The translations under genes were made by a program, and so were the position numbers. From Heliocidaris erythrogramma (taxonomy: Eukaryota; Echinodermata; Echinoidea; Camarodonta; Echinometridae): a DNA stretch of 64,000 nucleotides. Shown here piece after piece: positions 23,421 to 35,051 of this stretch. Numbering within the stretch: position 1 is the stretch's first letter; each line of letters opens with the position of its first letter. Below the pieces are notes generated by a model. That model made no database searches. It had not been told where the DNA came from and worked only from the letters and a program-made list of their open reading frames with translations. Where the stretch lies: positions 24,211,761 to 24,275,760 of the forward strand of contig CM046857.1 in the NCBI GenBank assembly GCA_025617745.1, written 5' to 3'.

Positions 23421-23485
23421 TGGTCTATTGGTCAAAGCACTTGCCTCCCATGCAGGTGACCCAGGTTCGATCCCCGGTGGGTCCA
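23421..23485 (+). repeat. tRNA-Gly-like segment in Helentron unit 3
   Basis: The anticodon loop TCCCATG gives CCC, and the T arm CCAGGTTCGATCCCCGG is well kept. This copy is closest to a tRNA-Gly(CCC). The 5' acceptor strand (AATATTT) cannot pair with GGGTCCA. A T run follows. Confidence 0.6.
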
Positions 23486-25228
23486 TAACAATTTTTTTTT
23501 TTTTTGCTTTTTTTTTGCCTGTCATTTTACCATCCTCTTCGACTATTGTAACATAAAAAATCACAAATCATGTAATAAACTGCCATATTTTCCGTATTAT
23601 GTCTATTAGAAAGTAGTGTACAGTAGTTTGTGTACAACCCTACGGAAATTGTGATTTCCTGTCCTGTATTACAGCTATATGGTTAATCTCCCAAGTATCC
23701 TGTATCATCATCATTATTATCATCACCATCATGATCATCATCGCTATTATTATATCATCATCATCATCATTCTATCATTATAATCATCATAATCACCATT
23801 ATCATCATCACCATAAACATTTTACAATGACCGTTACACATTTTGCTACATTCCTGTCCTCACGAAACATCTCCATTCATGGTATTCTTGACATCCTATC
23901 TTCAGTTTACCATTTCCCCATTATTATGATCATCCTGATTACAATCATGATCGTACAAAGTGAAAGACAGATCACCTAATTCGTCCTCATGACGAATTAA
24001 ATTCTAGTTTTTATTATTTCTTCTTTTTATTACAAATTTTTGTAGCCAGCAAATCTCAAAATCGGTCAGGTCAATATCATCGAGTTTCATGTCATGTATG
24101 AGGTCAATCATGGACATGGTCAACTAAGCTTTTGAAGGTTATCAGGTCATCGTGACGTCATCAAGACGCCATTTTGTAAATTTACAAGATCGATTATATC
24201 TTCATAATCGATCATCAAAAATCAACTATATTCACATCACATAAACTTCACATGACGGGTCATCAAGTCATGTCCTCACAGGTCATCTAGAGGTCAGGAC
24301 GTGCGCGTACGCGCGCGTCAAAATTTAAAAATGCTCAAAATCACGCAGGATCAAGTCTGCACACTTTTCACGTCATTTTGAGCATTTAAAAAATGTCCGT
24401 GCGTAAGCGTCCGCGCGCGCGTTTTACGCGCCCGCAAGTCGTAAATAAACTTAAAACGCTGTTTTTTCGATTGATTTGCAATCCTGACACTTTTCTTCAT
24501 CATTTCCATCAACTTGGAATCAATTTCAATCAATAATAAAGTCGTACGGGCGCGTCAAAGTTCAAAATCCGTGCGCGCGTCTATGGCGAAAATAACGTCA
24601 AAACGTGCAAAAACATGCCTCTACAAAATTAACTCTAGCTCTTTAAATAGTCCACAAACTCCCCAATTTTTTGTCATCTTTGGGTAGGGGAGGAATCACA
24701 GATATGATTTCATGTATCATATGACCCTTATAAACATTATGACGTCATCAAAATGGCGCCAGAATTCAAAATTTCCATTTTTCATGTTTTCACGTCATCA
24801 CATTTATGCAAATTTGGCTCTAGATTCGTAATTAATGGTCGTTTTTTACCCAGATTCTAATATGTTGTAGCTGAGGCAATTTCCTAGAAAATCGGTCATC
24901 ACCATTTTTCATTTTGATGACGTCGTCACAGTGAAATTTTCAATTAAAGGTGCCATGTCAGAATTTTCCCTATTTGCGTGTTATGTCTATGGAAGATGAT
25001 TTTTTTTCGAATCATGAATCTACATGACATTGTTCTCTGAGCTGTATCTCAGTTGTTTTTGGTCTATTTTCTTCCAGATTTTAGTATGTTATAGCTGAGA
25101 CTATAAGCTTTTACAAGTGTGGTCTCCAATTTTTGATCAGATGTCGGGATCATGCCCAATTATTCACTACAAAATGGGATTTGAGAATCCCGTTTTTCGT
25201 TTACGTGTTATCTCTATGGGAAATATTT

Positions 25229-25293
25229 TGGTCTATTGGTTATAGCACTTGCCTCTCATTCCGGTGACCCAGGTTCGATCCCCGGTGGGTCCA
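25229..25293 (+). repeat. tRNA-like segment in Helentron unit 4
   Basis: This is the same module as in unit 2, with CTC at the anticodon position, a preserved B-box and a T run after it. Confidence 0.6.
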
Positions 25294-26499
25294 TAATTTT
25301 TTATTTTTTTTTGCGTCTTTTTGCCTTTCATTTTACCATCTTCTTCGACTATTATATCATATACAATCACAAACCATGTACTAAACTGCCTTATTTTGCG
25401 TGTTTTGTCTATTGGAAAGTAGTGTGCTGTAGTTTGTGTACAACCCTATGGAAACCCTATTGGGTTTATCTCCCAAGTATCCTGCAATGTCAAATAGTGC
25501 TAGTGCTCTTTCGTCAGTCATCAGTCCTAATAAGGTCAAGTTCCCGCAACTTTTTCAAGGTCATCAGATTATCGTGACGTCATCCAGGCGCCTTTTTGTA
25601 AAAATCAACTTATGGTCGTATCTTCGTAACAAAATGTGATTTCTCTTTTATATTTGGCATGGTTAAGGTCACTGTCATTGCAGTCATGGTCATCATCATT
25701 ATCCCCATCATCATCATTATCACCATCATCATCATTATATCATCATCATGATTATCATCAACATCATTATCATCATCACTGTCATGATATTCATGATGAT
25801 GCTGATGATTATGAACTTCATTATCATCATCACCTTTATGATGATATAATGATCATCATCATGATTATCATCAACATCATTATCATCAACATCATTATCA
25901 TCATCAATGTCATGATGATATTCATGATGATGACTATCATCAACATTATTATCATCATTACTGTCATGATATTCATGATGATCATGATGATGATTAACAT
26001 CAAAATCAGTATTATCATCACTGTCATGATATAATCGTCATCATCATGATTATCATCAACATCATTATCATCACTGTCATGATATAATCATCATCATGAT
26101 TATATCATCACCATCATTATCATCACTGTCATGATATTTTTGATGATGATTATCATCAACATCATTATCATCATCACTGTCATGATATTCATGATGATGC
26201 TGATGATTATGAACTTCATTATCATCATCACCTTTATGATGATATAATGATCATCATCATGATTATCATCAACATCATTATCATCATCAATGTCATGATG
26301 ATATTCATGATGGTCATGATGATATTCATGATGATGACTATCATCAACATTATTATCATCATTACTGTCATGATATTCATGATGATCATGATGATGATTA
26401 ACAATAAAATCAGTATTTTTAATTTGTAAACAAATCTTTCGGCATATTACTCCCAGTGTTAAAGATCGTATGCTCGATCTGTAATGAAAAACACAAGTC

Positions 26500-26575
26500 A
26501 GAAAAAATTGGAACCAGCGGGATTCGAACCTGTCATCTACTGCTTGCCGGGCAGCGACTTAACCACCAGGCTATT
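26500..26575 (-). repeat. tRNA-like sequence in left foldback arm
   Basis: On the minus strand the sequence has a 7-bp acceptor pair GAACCAG/CTGGTTC, a D-arm-like CCTGGTGGTTAAGTC, an anticodon stem around CCGGCAA and a GGTTCGAATCCC B-box. Position 33 is C and not T, and the T stem has a mismatch. A functional tRNA is unlikely. Confidence 0.5.
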
Positions 26576-26746
26576 CTGGTTCACGGCCAAGTCACGACGA
26601 AAGATTTGTTTACAAATTAAAAAATTCCTCCCCAGTCAAGCTTCTTCGTTTACTAACCATTGTCCACGGCGGACCGTTTGAATATTAATGAGTCAGAAAG
26701 AAGAGGATCTTGGGTATTTGATTCTAGTTCGTCGTGACTTGGCCGT

Positions 26747-26820
26747 GAACCAGAATAGCCTGGTGGTTAAGTCGCTGCCCGGCAAGCAGTAGATGACAGG
26801 TTCGAATCCCGCTGGTTCCA
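26747..26820 (+). repeat. tRNA-like sequence in right foldback arm
   Basis: This is the mirror copy of the tRNA-like segment at 26500-26575, on the plus strand and followed by a T run (AATTTTTT). Confidence 0.5.
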
Positions 26821-27303
26821 ATTTTTTCTGACTTGTGTTTTTCATTACAGATCGAGCATACGATCTTTAACACTGGGAGTAATATGCCGAAAGATTTGTT
26901 TACAAATTAAAAATTCCTCCCCAGTCAAGCTTCTTCGTTTACTAAAATCAGTATTATCATCACTGTCATGATATAATCGTCATCATCATGATTATCATCA
27001 ACATCATTATCATCATAACTGTCATGATATAATGATCATCATCATGATTATCATCAACATCATTATCATCATCACTGTCATGATATTCATCATGATGATT
27101 ATCATCAACATCATCACATCTTCCAATGACCGTTTCACACATTTTTCTACATTCCTGTCCTCAAGAAGCATCTCCATGCGTCGCATTCTTGACTTCCTAC
27201 ATGTATCTTCAGTCTAGAATTATGATCACCCTGATTACAATCATGATCATACAAATTGAAAGACAGACCACCTAATTCGTCCTCATGACGAATTAAACTC
27301 TAG

Positions 27304-28567
27304 TTAATTTGAAAATGAAAGTTGCTACCAAATGTTTGTACAGCTTAAAAACATCTAAAACAGCCAAAGAATGAAACAAGGGTGATGAAGGGGTCAATCT
27401 GCTACTAAAAGTTATTGCTCGTATCGCCATCTTTTGTAAGATGACAGTTTTGTTAATTAACCTTGTAGGCGCAGATCCCCAGACTTCAAGGCCATAAGAT
27501 ATATGGGATTGTAAAAAGGAATGGTAAAGTAATAGGAGTACTCTTTTCGGTACAAAGTGTCTTAGTCTGAATAAAATTCCTACTTTTTTACGAAGCATGA
27601 TGCAAAGATTATTAATATGTTCACCCCAACTCAAATGTCTGTCGATATATATTCCAACAAAAAGCGCAGTGTTCACTTCATCAACTGGAACATCTTTTAG
27701 ATGAACTAAGCCATTGACATTTATTCTTTTCCTTCTCGGCTTAATGATCATGAATTTAGTCTTTTTTACATTAATAGTTATTTTATTTACATCACACCAT
27801 CGAAGAATATTCATCATATTTTCAGATACTTCTAGCAAATCAATGGTTGATTTCCCAGGAGGAAAGGAATGAAAAATATTGGAGTCATCCGCAAATAGCC
27901 TGAAATTGAAGTAATCAGATGAACGGGGCAAATCATTAATATATAATAAAAACAACGTTGGACCTAATACAAATCCCTGTGGCACCCCACAGACTATTTG
28001 TGATAATGGAGACTTTGATCCGTTATGTTGTACAAATTGATATCGGTTGGTTAAGTAATCACGAAACCAATCTAACGGAAGATCTCGTATACCATAATTT
28101 TGTAATTTGCCTAAAAGAATATCATGATCTATCGTGTCAAATGCCTTTGCAAAATCAACAAAAATACCAACTGTAACACAGCCCTCATCTTGGTATTGGA
28201 CTAACTGATTAATGAGACTTATCAATGAGAGTTTCCATAATGATGTTTGAATAACAACTCATACTTCTCAAGGTATTTAAGTAGACGATTGTTTACCAAT
28301 CTCTCAAATATCTTGCTAATGACTGGTAGAACAGAAATGGGTCGGTAATTTCCTGGATCATGCTTTGATCCTTTTTTGTACACAGGGCTAACTCGTGCTA
28401 TCTTCATAGAGCTTGGAAAGGAACCTGATTGCAAAGACAAGTTAAAAATGTAAGATAAAGGGCGAGATACATAATGTACACTGTCAGCTAAGAGATTGAC
28501 AGGAATGTCATCATATCCGCATGACTTTTTCTTATCACAGCTTAGAATTATTTTTGTAACCTCTTCA
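27304..28567 (-). pseudogene. CR1-like LINE reverse transcriptase
   Basis: The part before the MITE resumes as a finger region with KKSCGYDDIPVNLL, then VSPVYKKGSKHDPGNYRPIS. The frame breaks near 28225 inside the conserved GF-region (a stop follows HHYGNSH). The next frame carries VDFAKAFDTIDHDIL (motif A), VPQGFVLGPTLFLLYINDL and FADDSN (the catalytic FADD), then thumb motifs. It ends FIFKL at the Helentron insertion. The catalytic residues are intact, but one frame break and two insertions kill the gene. Confidence 0.85.
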
Positions 28568-28803
28568 CACTATGAACATGACGAACAAAGAAGCGGACAA
28601 TTTATGCAGCTCCTCATTATACCCGTCACAGTTGCACTGGTTAACAAAAGAACATCCATTCATTGCTATCCTGTAAAAATGTGTAGAACAGGTGTCACAT
28701 AATAGCAGTGAAGGGATGTCCTTTTGTCTACTAGAGCTATTGTGGAGGGTACAATGAGGAGCTGCATAAATTGTCCGCTCCCTTTGTCAACGTGTTCATA
28801 GTG
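28568..28803. mobile_element. CACTA-type MITE inside LINE ORF2, TSD TCA
   Basis: The ends are CACTATGAACATGACG and CGTGTTCATAGTG. The ~50-bp arms include GCGGACAATTTATGCAGCTC and its complement. TCA flanks both ends (28565-28567 and 28804-28806), the 3-bp TSD expected of CACTA/EnSpm. Removing it restores the ORF2 reading across the site. Confidence 0.8.
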
Positions 28804-30218
28804 TCAGGGGCTAAAGGCAACCAATAAAATGAATTTGCAACTGGTTCATTTAAAAAGTGTTTATAACCATGACTATGCTGTGATGTCCGTATTCTTGATG
28901 CTAGTTTGGGACCTACAGAGACAAAGAAATCGTTTAATTCATTAGCAATATCTTGTGGTTCATTATAAACCATAACACCGTTATCAGATTCCACTTGCAA
29001 TTTATCTATGACTTGTATTGATTGATTTTGCTTGCCAAGTAAATCATTAACTGTATTCCAAGTTCGATTAGAATCACCATAGCATTCTTTGAACAAATTA
29101 CCATAATATATTTTTTGGGCTTGCCTGAGAACTGAAGTGAGGACATTTCTGTATTTCTTATATTTCCTGTGCTCATTATCATCAAATTTAGAAGTTAAGA
29201 CTTTAGAATATAGTTTATGTTTTTGTTTGATGGACTTCAGTAAAGATTTTGTTACCCAAGGTCTTTTGTTTGCACAAGTCTTTTTAGTTCTTTCCACAAA
29301 AGGAGCATGTTTATCACATAAATTTTTGAAAATGTCTATAAACTTATCATATGCAAGATCAGCATCTGCAAGTTCATATATTTTCTGCCAAGGGGCTTCA
29401 GCAAGGTCATCATGAAACCTTTCCTTCTGATAATACCTGAAACTTCTAGATTTCATTTTCTTAACTGAAATTTTCTCACCAGAGAGATGTTCCAACAAAG
29501 CACACACTGGGAAGTGATATGATACATCAGTCATTAAAATACCTGCATGATTATTACCCCCACTGATATTGGTGTAAATATGATCGATTAATGTTTCGGT
29601 AAATTCTGTTTTTCGTGTTGGGTGTGCTATGACTTGCTCTAAACCAAAAGACTGCATGTTTGTTCTGAAGTCATCTATCGTTTTACTCAGCAGATCAATA
29701 TTAAAATCGCCCATAATAATACATTGATGTTTATCTAACTTTAAATTATATAAATTGTCAACCAAACTATACTGTAATTCTGTGTTAGGTTTCCTGTAGA
29801 CTATTCCTACCTTAAAAATTTTATTGTCTGCAAAAAGATTAAACCAAAGAGATTCAGCATGACAAACATGTATATCAAGAATATCATATTTCAAACTTGA
29901 GTTTATATACACACCGACACCTCCACCTCTTCCATCTAAGCGACCTCTACTCTCAAAGTTATAACCATCTAATCTAAAACCAAAATTTTCATTTAGTTGC
30001 CAAATTTCTGTCAAACCAATTACACTAAATTTATGTTCCAACACGGTTTTGTACAACAAACTAAATTGACTAAAATTTTTGTTAAGTGACCGAATGTTAA
30101 CATGTGAGAAGCTTAAGGAATCTTCGGGAATGTTACAAAAAGCTGTATTGAATTCTTCAGGTTCTAAACAAAATGATTTATAAGAACTAGTAAGGGGTTC
30201 TGCATCGAAAAAGTTCAT
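28804..30218 (-). pseudogene. CR1-like LINE ORF2, endonuclease and N-terminal part
   Basis: The open frame starts at a Met near 30218. It has the endonuclease motifs HVNIRSLNKN, then IGLTEIW, then RGGGVGVYI, then VGIVYRKP, then IMGDFNIDLL. The final catalytic SDH motif reads SYH in VSYHFPV, so the Asp is replaced. The linker (RPWVTKSLLKSIKQKHKLYS) is normal for CR1-like elements. The frame runs uninterrupted for ~470 codons until it enters the MITE. The protein would cut target DNA to prime reverse transcription. Confidence 0.8.
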
Positions 30219-30268
30219 TGAATTAACAATAACTCATTTTTATGGTTACTTATTTTCCCCGAGATCAG

Positions 30269-31117
30269 TTATACAATTTTTTGGATGTCAGCATCAGAAG
30301 AGATGAGGAGAGCTGGTGAATCCTCAGATTTCTTGACAAGGATCCGCCCATTACTGGTCCATAGGAAGCGAAAGCCCTTCTCCTTTCTGCGAATATTGGC
30401 TTGGTGTAGTAGCTTCTTAGTGCTGGAAAGAAGATTCTCATTAAGAAAGATGGACCCCTCTCCCCTCAGACCATGACCGAGATCTCTCACTTTTGTTCCT
30501 TTCAGATGTTTTCGGTTGCTGAAGATCTTGTCGCGCACTTTGCGAGTAGAAAATCGCACCAGAATAGGACGAGGTCCACGGGAACGCTGTCCTTCACCTT
30601 GGTCTCTCTGTCCTAATCGGTGAGTGATTTCAATGTCGCTCTCAGAGACTTCTGAGTCGATACGCTTTAAAACCTGTACAACAACTTCAGTAATATTTTC
30701 TTGCTGTACCTCTTCAGGTACGCCTGCAATCTCTATGTTCTGTCTCCGTCCGTTCTCTTCCAATTTCCGGACCTCTGACTCGAGGGACAAAAGTCGATTC
30801 TTTAGCTCATTGTTTTCTTTTTCAATTTTGTCATTTCGATTTTGAAGATTGTCCAGGCGTTTTGTCATCTCGTCAAACTTTTTGCTGAGAAAAGATACAG
30901 ATTCAACTACAGCATCTTGCCCTCCTTTAACTGTGGTCAGGTCGGTTCCCATGGTGACCAGCTTGGTCATGATATCAGCTAGTGATATATCACCACTCTC
31001 CAAGGCCGCATTCCTCTGCTTTGCAGTGTAGCATTTATTACACAGTGCCTCTCCGTCCTCATAGCGATGGGCTCCCTTATTTGCTGGACATCTATTGCAC
31101 TTCATTTTCAAATTCAA
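30269..31117 (-). CDS. CR1-like LINE ORF1 protein, 282 residues
   Basis: This intact frame encodes an RNA-binding ORF1-type protein. Residues ~6-30 hold two CxxC pairs (CNRC and CNKC) suggesting a zinc-binding finger. Residues ~60-125 form a heptad-rich coiled coil (QNRNDKIEKENNELKNRLLS). Residues ~128-230 resemble the RRM and C-terminal domains of L1-type ORF1 proteins, with NIEIAGVPEE, then ITHRLGQ, then RPILVRFSTRKVRDKI. It starts at the first Met after the upstream stops and ends just before ORF2. Such proteins coat LINE RNA in the cytoplasm. Confidence 0.8.
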   Translation of the reverse strand: MNLKMKCNRCPANKGAHRYEDGEALCNKCYTAKQRNAALESGDISLADIMTKLVTMGTDLTTVKGGQDAVVESVSFLSKKFDEMTKRLDNLQNRNDKIEKENNELKNRLLSLESEVRKLEENGRRQNIEIAGVPEEVQQENITEVVVQVLKRIDSEVSESDIEITHRLGQRDQGEGQRSRGPRPILVRFSTRKVRDKIFSNRKHLKGTKVRDLGHGLRGEGSIFLNENLLSSTKKLLHQANIRRKEKGFRFLWTSNGRILVKKSEDSPALLISSDADIQKIV

Positions 31118-31310
31118 TATTGTTACTATTTCCCGGCTTGTTTAGATCCACTTTAAAAGATGAAGTTCACCGTATGATTCCTGACATCCAGTTAAAACTT
31201 CTGATATGAATTTAATTCCAATTTGCTCACTGAAAACATAAAAATTTGACAAATTTCCTGGAGCAATCCAAATCGCACCGCCACATGCTTTCCCGTGATT
31301 CTTCTATTGT

Positions 31311-31450
31311 CAATAGGTAACAAAAAAATATTGGTCTTGATATATATATATCATAAACTGCCTATTATTAGTGTCATAATCCGAATCATTTAAGGCCATA
31401 GTAATGTCAAAACTTTGAAAATTGAGAAATTGAAAAAAAAAATGGTGACA
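31311..31450. repeat. tandem array, part 3 (right flank of CR1-like LINE)
   Basis: AATCCGAATCATTTAAGGCC followed by TAATGTCAAAA aligns with AATCTGATTCATTTGAAGTC and GTGTTAAAA of the 355-bp units. The match is diverged, so this call is moderate. Confidence 0.45.
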
Positions 31451-32150
31451 GATTTTTGTTATTACACAGCAGCAATTATGTTGCAAATACATTTTCGAAC
31501 TGTTCGCCGTGTTCGAATAGTTCCAGGCAAGATGTGGGTGTCCGATTTGATAATTTTGTTGAATTGGGACCGTTGCAGTAACAAGAGCTGATCCTAACTG
31601 GTTAGCTTTCTTGAGTAGTTATGCTTCCACCTCTATGCCTTGGCATTGGGAGTGAGGCAGTGGAGGCTTAATAGATGGATTAGCCTCAGTCACAGAACCT
31701 AGTGTATTCATAAGATGATAAACTTGTCGGTATGTAGCTAAACCTGTCTACTTGAAATAAATCTGAGGAGATTGGAATAGAATTTAGCAATTAACAGCAT
31801 GACCAAGGTGGTCTAGGATTTGGACTTGATCAGAAACAGGGCCAAAGAACTGAACTTTTTTGGTTCCTCATCATAGCTCAAGTCCAGGACTAAAGTGCTG
31901 ATACTTTCCTGGAGTATTTTATATTTGCTAGAAGGTATTCAAAAGAGCCACTGAGAAGGCCTGTGGTGCAATTGTAGCTCAGCATTCTTGTGACTTGCAT
32001 GATTGGGCTACATGCATATTAGCCATGGACTTGATGAGTTGGGGACCATAAGACGTATAAGTTTACATATTGGTTGCGCTTACAGGTAAGCTTGGCTTTA
32101 GAGGAGATATGGCCAATAGTTTGTGAGATGGTTCCTCTAATACTATCTTG
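31451..32150. other. no recognisable feature
   Basis: I found no coding frame with known motifs and no element ends here. Confidence 0.4.
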
Positions 32151-33900
32151 CTATTCAAGGAAAATCACAAATATGGCAATTAATGTATCACTAGAAACTG
32201 GGAAGCTTACAGATGGCAATCGTATAAGTTTTATGTCAACTGCGTATCTGATGATTATAAAAACAACACAAATAAAAGCTCTTCTCAGCATCTGGAATAT
32301 CCGAGGATTCGCCAGAAATATAACGATGTTTTGATGTCGTCACACTCGGGATCGATCCTGCTTAAGCAGACGACGTCCTATAATGAATGAACGTAATTGC
32401 AATGCAATTATTTATCAAATTATAAAGAGATTGGTGTATTTAAACATGACCTTATTTCACACCATTATAAAGGGAAAGTGAAACTGATTCTGATAGCTAA
32501 AACCGTTTCATTGTAAATACACAGGAGAAGGGTCAATGATCAATGAAATAAACCCCACTTTCAAATTGAAAAGCCCTCCGAATAATAGCAGGATGGTATT
32601 TGTTCCCTCTTGAAACGCCGAACATGCCCCGCGCGTTTACGTTTTACAACCTAGCCTAGGCATATTTTCCAAATATTGCGACGAAACGGCTCGAGCTCAC
32701 TCTAAGTACTGACTGTGGCGTTGGATCGAATGCGTATAATTTATATTCCGTTTTGTCACCTGTACACTCCATACACTGATGTAGGCAGCTACGCATTGAA
32801 GCACAGACGTGTGTATTTGACAGACGTGTGTATTTCTTCATCACAAATGAAGCGTGATGAGGGGATGAGATAAACGAACAAGGGCACATTCACATTTATG
32901 CAGGGGGAAGGGGGAAGGGGGGGGGGGGGGGAAGGGGGAAGGGGGGGGGGGGGGGGGAAGGGGGAAGGGGGGGGGTGACAATCAGTTGGCATCAGTTCAG
33001 TTCAGTTCAAAATGACATTTATTTACCCAAAAAAAATGCACACAAAAATATGGGCAAACTCAGAGACAGAGTCAGAGGCAGAGGCAGAGCTAACAACACT
33101 GCAGTCAGACTCAGAGTCAGACTCGGAGCCTTCAGCGATTTACCCTGAACCTGAGGCTGAGCTTGAGACTTCATCATCACCCACCTCCATCATGTCGATA
33201 TCTACTTCGTCTTCGACCGCGCGTCGCAAATTGATTCTAGCTAACACACCCGACGTCGAATGATATGAACGACAAAACGTGCACATTAATTCATTCAAAG
33301 AACCCGCGTCTCGATCTCTCTACGTTACGTTATGCGCTCGCTACGTATGTGTAGGGTTGCTACAATGCGTAGGGTTGAGCTCAAGCCGTTTCGTTGCGAT
33401 TTTGGAAAAATCTGCCTAGGCAAGGTTGTAAAACGTAAACGCGCGCCCCGGTGCAAGCAGCTGAAAATACAATGGCGTCTTATTTTGTTTACAAGTGACT
33501 GATTCCTTTATTTTTTTAACGCTGCATTTTTCATCAAAATAATACCATACACGAAGTTAAGAGTGAGGCAACAGACTAACATTAAGACTGACGCTAGTGA
33601 AGGAAGAGAAATAAGTGAAGAGGAGATGACAAAATAGGCTCTGAAAAATGTGTAAGATGTTATGGGACATCGTCTGCTTAGACAGGACTGGTCCATGGTG
33701 TGTCGTCACATATCTCAGCAGCGTTCGAGGAGCTCTTCAGCTGCTATATCGGGGGCTGTATTTTACCGTTTTATAATTGATAATAATCATTACTTCAAAT
33801 GTTTCCAAGCGTTGAATTTGGATAACCTTGTTTAATTTATGCCATCTATGCAATAATAAGTATTAAGCCAATATTTAAAATCATTAAAGTTCTACTTTAA
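32151..33900 (-). mobile_element. TTAA-type element, copy 2, with a nested insertion
   Basis: It is the reverse complement of 61446-62370 over almost all of that element's length. Its right end (…CTACTTTAA, TTAA at 33897-33900) matches, while the last ~9 bases at the 32151 end have changed. It carries an extra ~820 bp (32631-33447) that the other copy lacks. The minus-strand frame at 33508-33696 and the plus-strand frame at 61640-61846 are the same sequence, but I see no known protein motif in it. Confidence 0.75.
32631..33447. mobile_element. nested inverted-repeat element with GCGCGTTTACGTTTTACAAC ends
   Basis: CGCGCGTTTACGTTTTACAA on the left and TTGTAAAACGTAAACGCGCG on the right are inverted. 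The arms go on through a CCTAGGCA block and a CGAAACGGCTCGAGCTCA block. CCCCG lies at both edges, a possible 5-bp TSD. The site is absent from the homologous element at 61446-62370 (ATGCCGCGGTGC there), which confirms insertion. The centre has G-rich simple sequence (32900-32986) and an acidic 83-residue frame at 33012-33263 (SETESEAEAE, SDSESDSEP) that I cannot assign. Confidence 0.75.
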
Positions 33901-34079
33901 GCATGGTTGAATAAAGGATGGGCGTAGCAGAGTTTATAGTCCAGTAGAAGTTATTCAGACCTGGACAAGTTTTTAACTTAAAGGTTTTTTTGGTTGATTC
34001 GTGTTCTAGATGGGTATTGAGGTAAATTCAGCTGAATCCTATCCCCGCTGCCGAATTTTTTTAGATAAGTTTTGAGATT
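33901..34079. other. spacer, nothing recognised
   Basis: This is a short AT-rich interval between two element fragments. Confidence 0.4.
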
Positions 34080-34292
34080 TTGTGTCGATTGATATCTTTA
34101 GATTTTAAATATGACCAGAACCACCACAACAAATACCAAGGGTGGTTTGCAACGTTCACCGTGCGTGGGAATGGGTGATAATGATGCATAGTATTTTTGT
34201 GTTGACACTTTCCAACAGGCGCCATAATAGGACCCCGTGTACAGCTCCGTAGGCATGTACCAGATTGATAAGCCAAGGAGCTCGTACAGCTA
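34080..34292. mobile_element. end fragment of the 41819-45263 foldback family
   Basis: GTGTACAGCTCCGTAGGC, then GTACCAGATTGATAAGCC, then GAGCTCGTACAGCTA match the right arm of the Mutator-like foldback, and GGGTGGTTTGCA further left also matches. Only one end is present. Confidence 0.6.
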
Positions 34293-34815
34293 GTTAAATA
34301 CAAGTGTTCTGATCCCAATTAATCGCACTTTGGAGTGAGCATCAGAGGGTTCTCATTTTGGCGAAGTCAATAGTAACAACTTTTGATAATTAAAAATAAG
34401 CTATCGAATTGAATGAATCTGCTGTATCATGCTGAATGACTGATATGACTTAATTCATACTTTCATTTTCGATCTGCTTAAAGGAGAATTAACCCCAGAA
34501 TATTAATGCACTTACCCTGATAGCAGAAAGTGGTAAAAATTACGTGATATTTCCGTCGTGGTTTTCGTCTTTTTACGTCCTGTAATTACGTCAATAAGAC
34601 GACAACTTGCACCAACGCAAGACGTCAAGAGGACGTCTTATTTTGACGTCATCTGTACACTGTAAAAACTGAAGTGCTGTATATAGCACTTTTTGAGGGC
34701 ATGCATAGGGACTGCACTAGAGTGCTATTGAATGCACACAGCGTGCTATTTCAGCACTTTCACGGGAGCTGGACTGGCTCCTTAAACTGCTAAACATTCA
34801 TAAAAAAAAATGATT

Positions 34816-34880
34816 TGGGCGAGCTTCGAACCAGGGTCCGCTGATCGAGAATTGCTGGCATTACCGCTAGACTAACTCAC
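34816..34880 (-). repeat. tRNA-like segment, left arm
   Basis: On the minus strand: GTTAGTCTAGCGGTAATGCC (D arm), an anticodon-like arm around TTCTCGATCAGCG, then CCTGGTTCGAAGCTCG (T arm). It is probably a decayed tRNA copy and not an active gene. Confidence 0.5.
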
Positions 34881-34986
34881 ATTGTACGATTTAGAGCAGA
34901 TCATATTGTTACATAGTGAATTTACGATACCACATAGTTCATGTTATCTACTTGACTCCCATGACTAAACTGGATTGCAAGAAGCA

Positions 34987-35051
34987 TTCGTTAGTCCATC
35001 GGTAACGTCAGCGCCTCTCAATCAGCGCAACCTGGTTCGAGGCTCGCCACG
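34987..35051 (+). repeat. tRNA-like segment, right arm
   Basis: CGTTAGTCCATCGGTAACG, then GCGCCTCTCAATCAGCG, then CCTGGTTCGAGGCTCG mirrors the left-arm segment. A T run follows (AAATTTTTTTTTG). Confidence 0.5.

Larger units (their letters stand above)
26418..26943. mobile_element. foldback element with divergent tRNA-like arms, copy 1
   Basis: The element lies within Helentron unit 4. Arms of ~180 bp are inverted: each runs from a tRNA-like core (GAACCAG...CTGGTTCCA acceptor pairing, B-box GGTTCGAATCCCG) through a body to AGATTTGTTTACAAATT. A unique middle (about 26600-26730) separates them. The direct repeat AAAATCAGTATT flanks the element (26406-26417 and 26944-26955), a 12-bp TSD. That TSD length fits Mutator-like elements but also retroposition. 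A second copy is at 47111-47599. Confidence 0.75.
18103..27303 (+). mobile_element. tandem array of four Helentron-like (HINE-type) units
   Basis: The array has a subterminal inverted repeat, AGGTGGTCTGTC at the left end and GACAGACCACCT at the right. Each unit ends in the hairpin AATTCGTC-CTCAT-GACGAATT followed five bases later by CTAG (at 20076, 22213, 24007 and 27303) and then T. A 3' hairpin before CTRR, subterminal inverted repeats, central microsatellites and head-to-tail tandems are the marks of Helentron-type non-autonomous elements. Units are 1974, 2137, 1794 and 3296 bp. No Rep/helicase is encoded. Left flank T and right flank T fit T|T insertion. Confidence 0.75.
27304..31310 (-). 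mobile_element. CR1-like LINE, 5' and central part (minus strand)
   Basis: The element carries ORF1 (30269-31117), ORF2 endonuclease (28804-30218) and RT (27304-28567), and its 3' end is displaced to 17396-18102. Tandem-array sequence resumes near 31311, so the whole LINE appears to sit inside that array. A CACTA-type MITE (28568-28803) interrupts ORF2. The 5' boundary near 31310 is approximate. Confidence 0.75.

Noticed and set aside
18101-27303. CRISPR-like array
   Set aside because: The repeats are about 60 bp and 2 kb, they carry Helentron-like ends, and the genome is eukaryotic.
33012-33263. Acidic Ser/Glu-rich frame as a host gene
   Set aside because: It lies inside a recently inserted inverted-repeat element, has no recognisable domain and is low in complexity.
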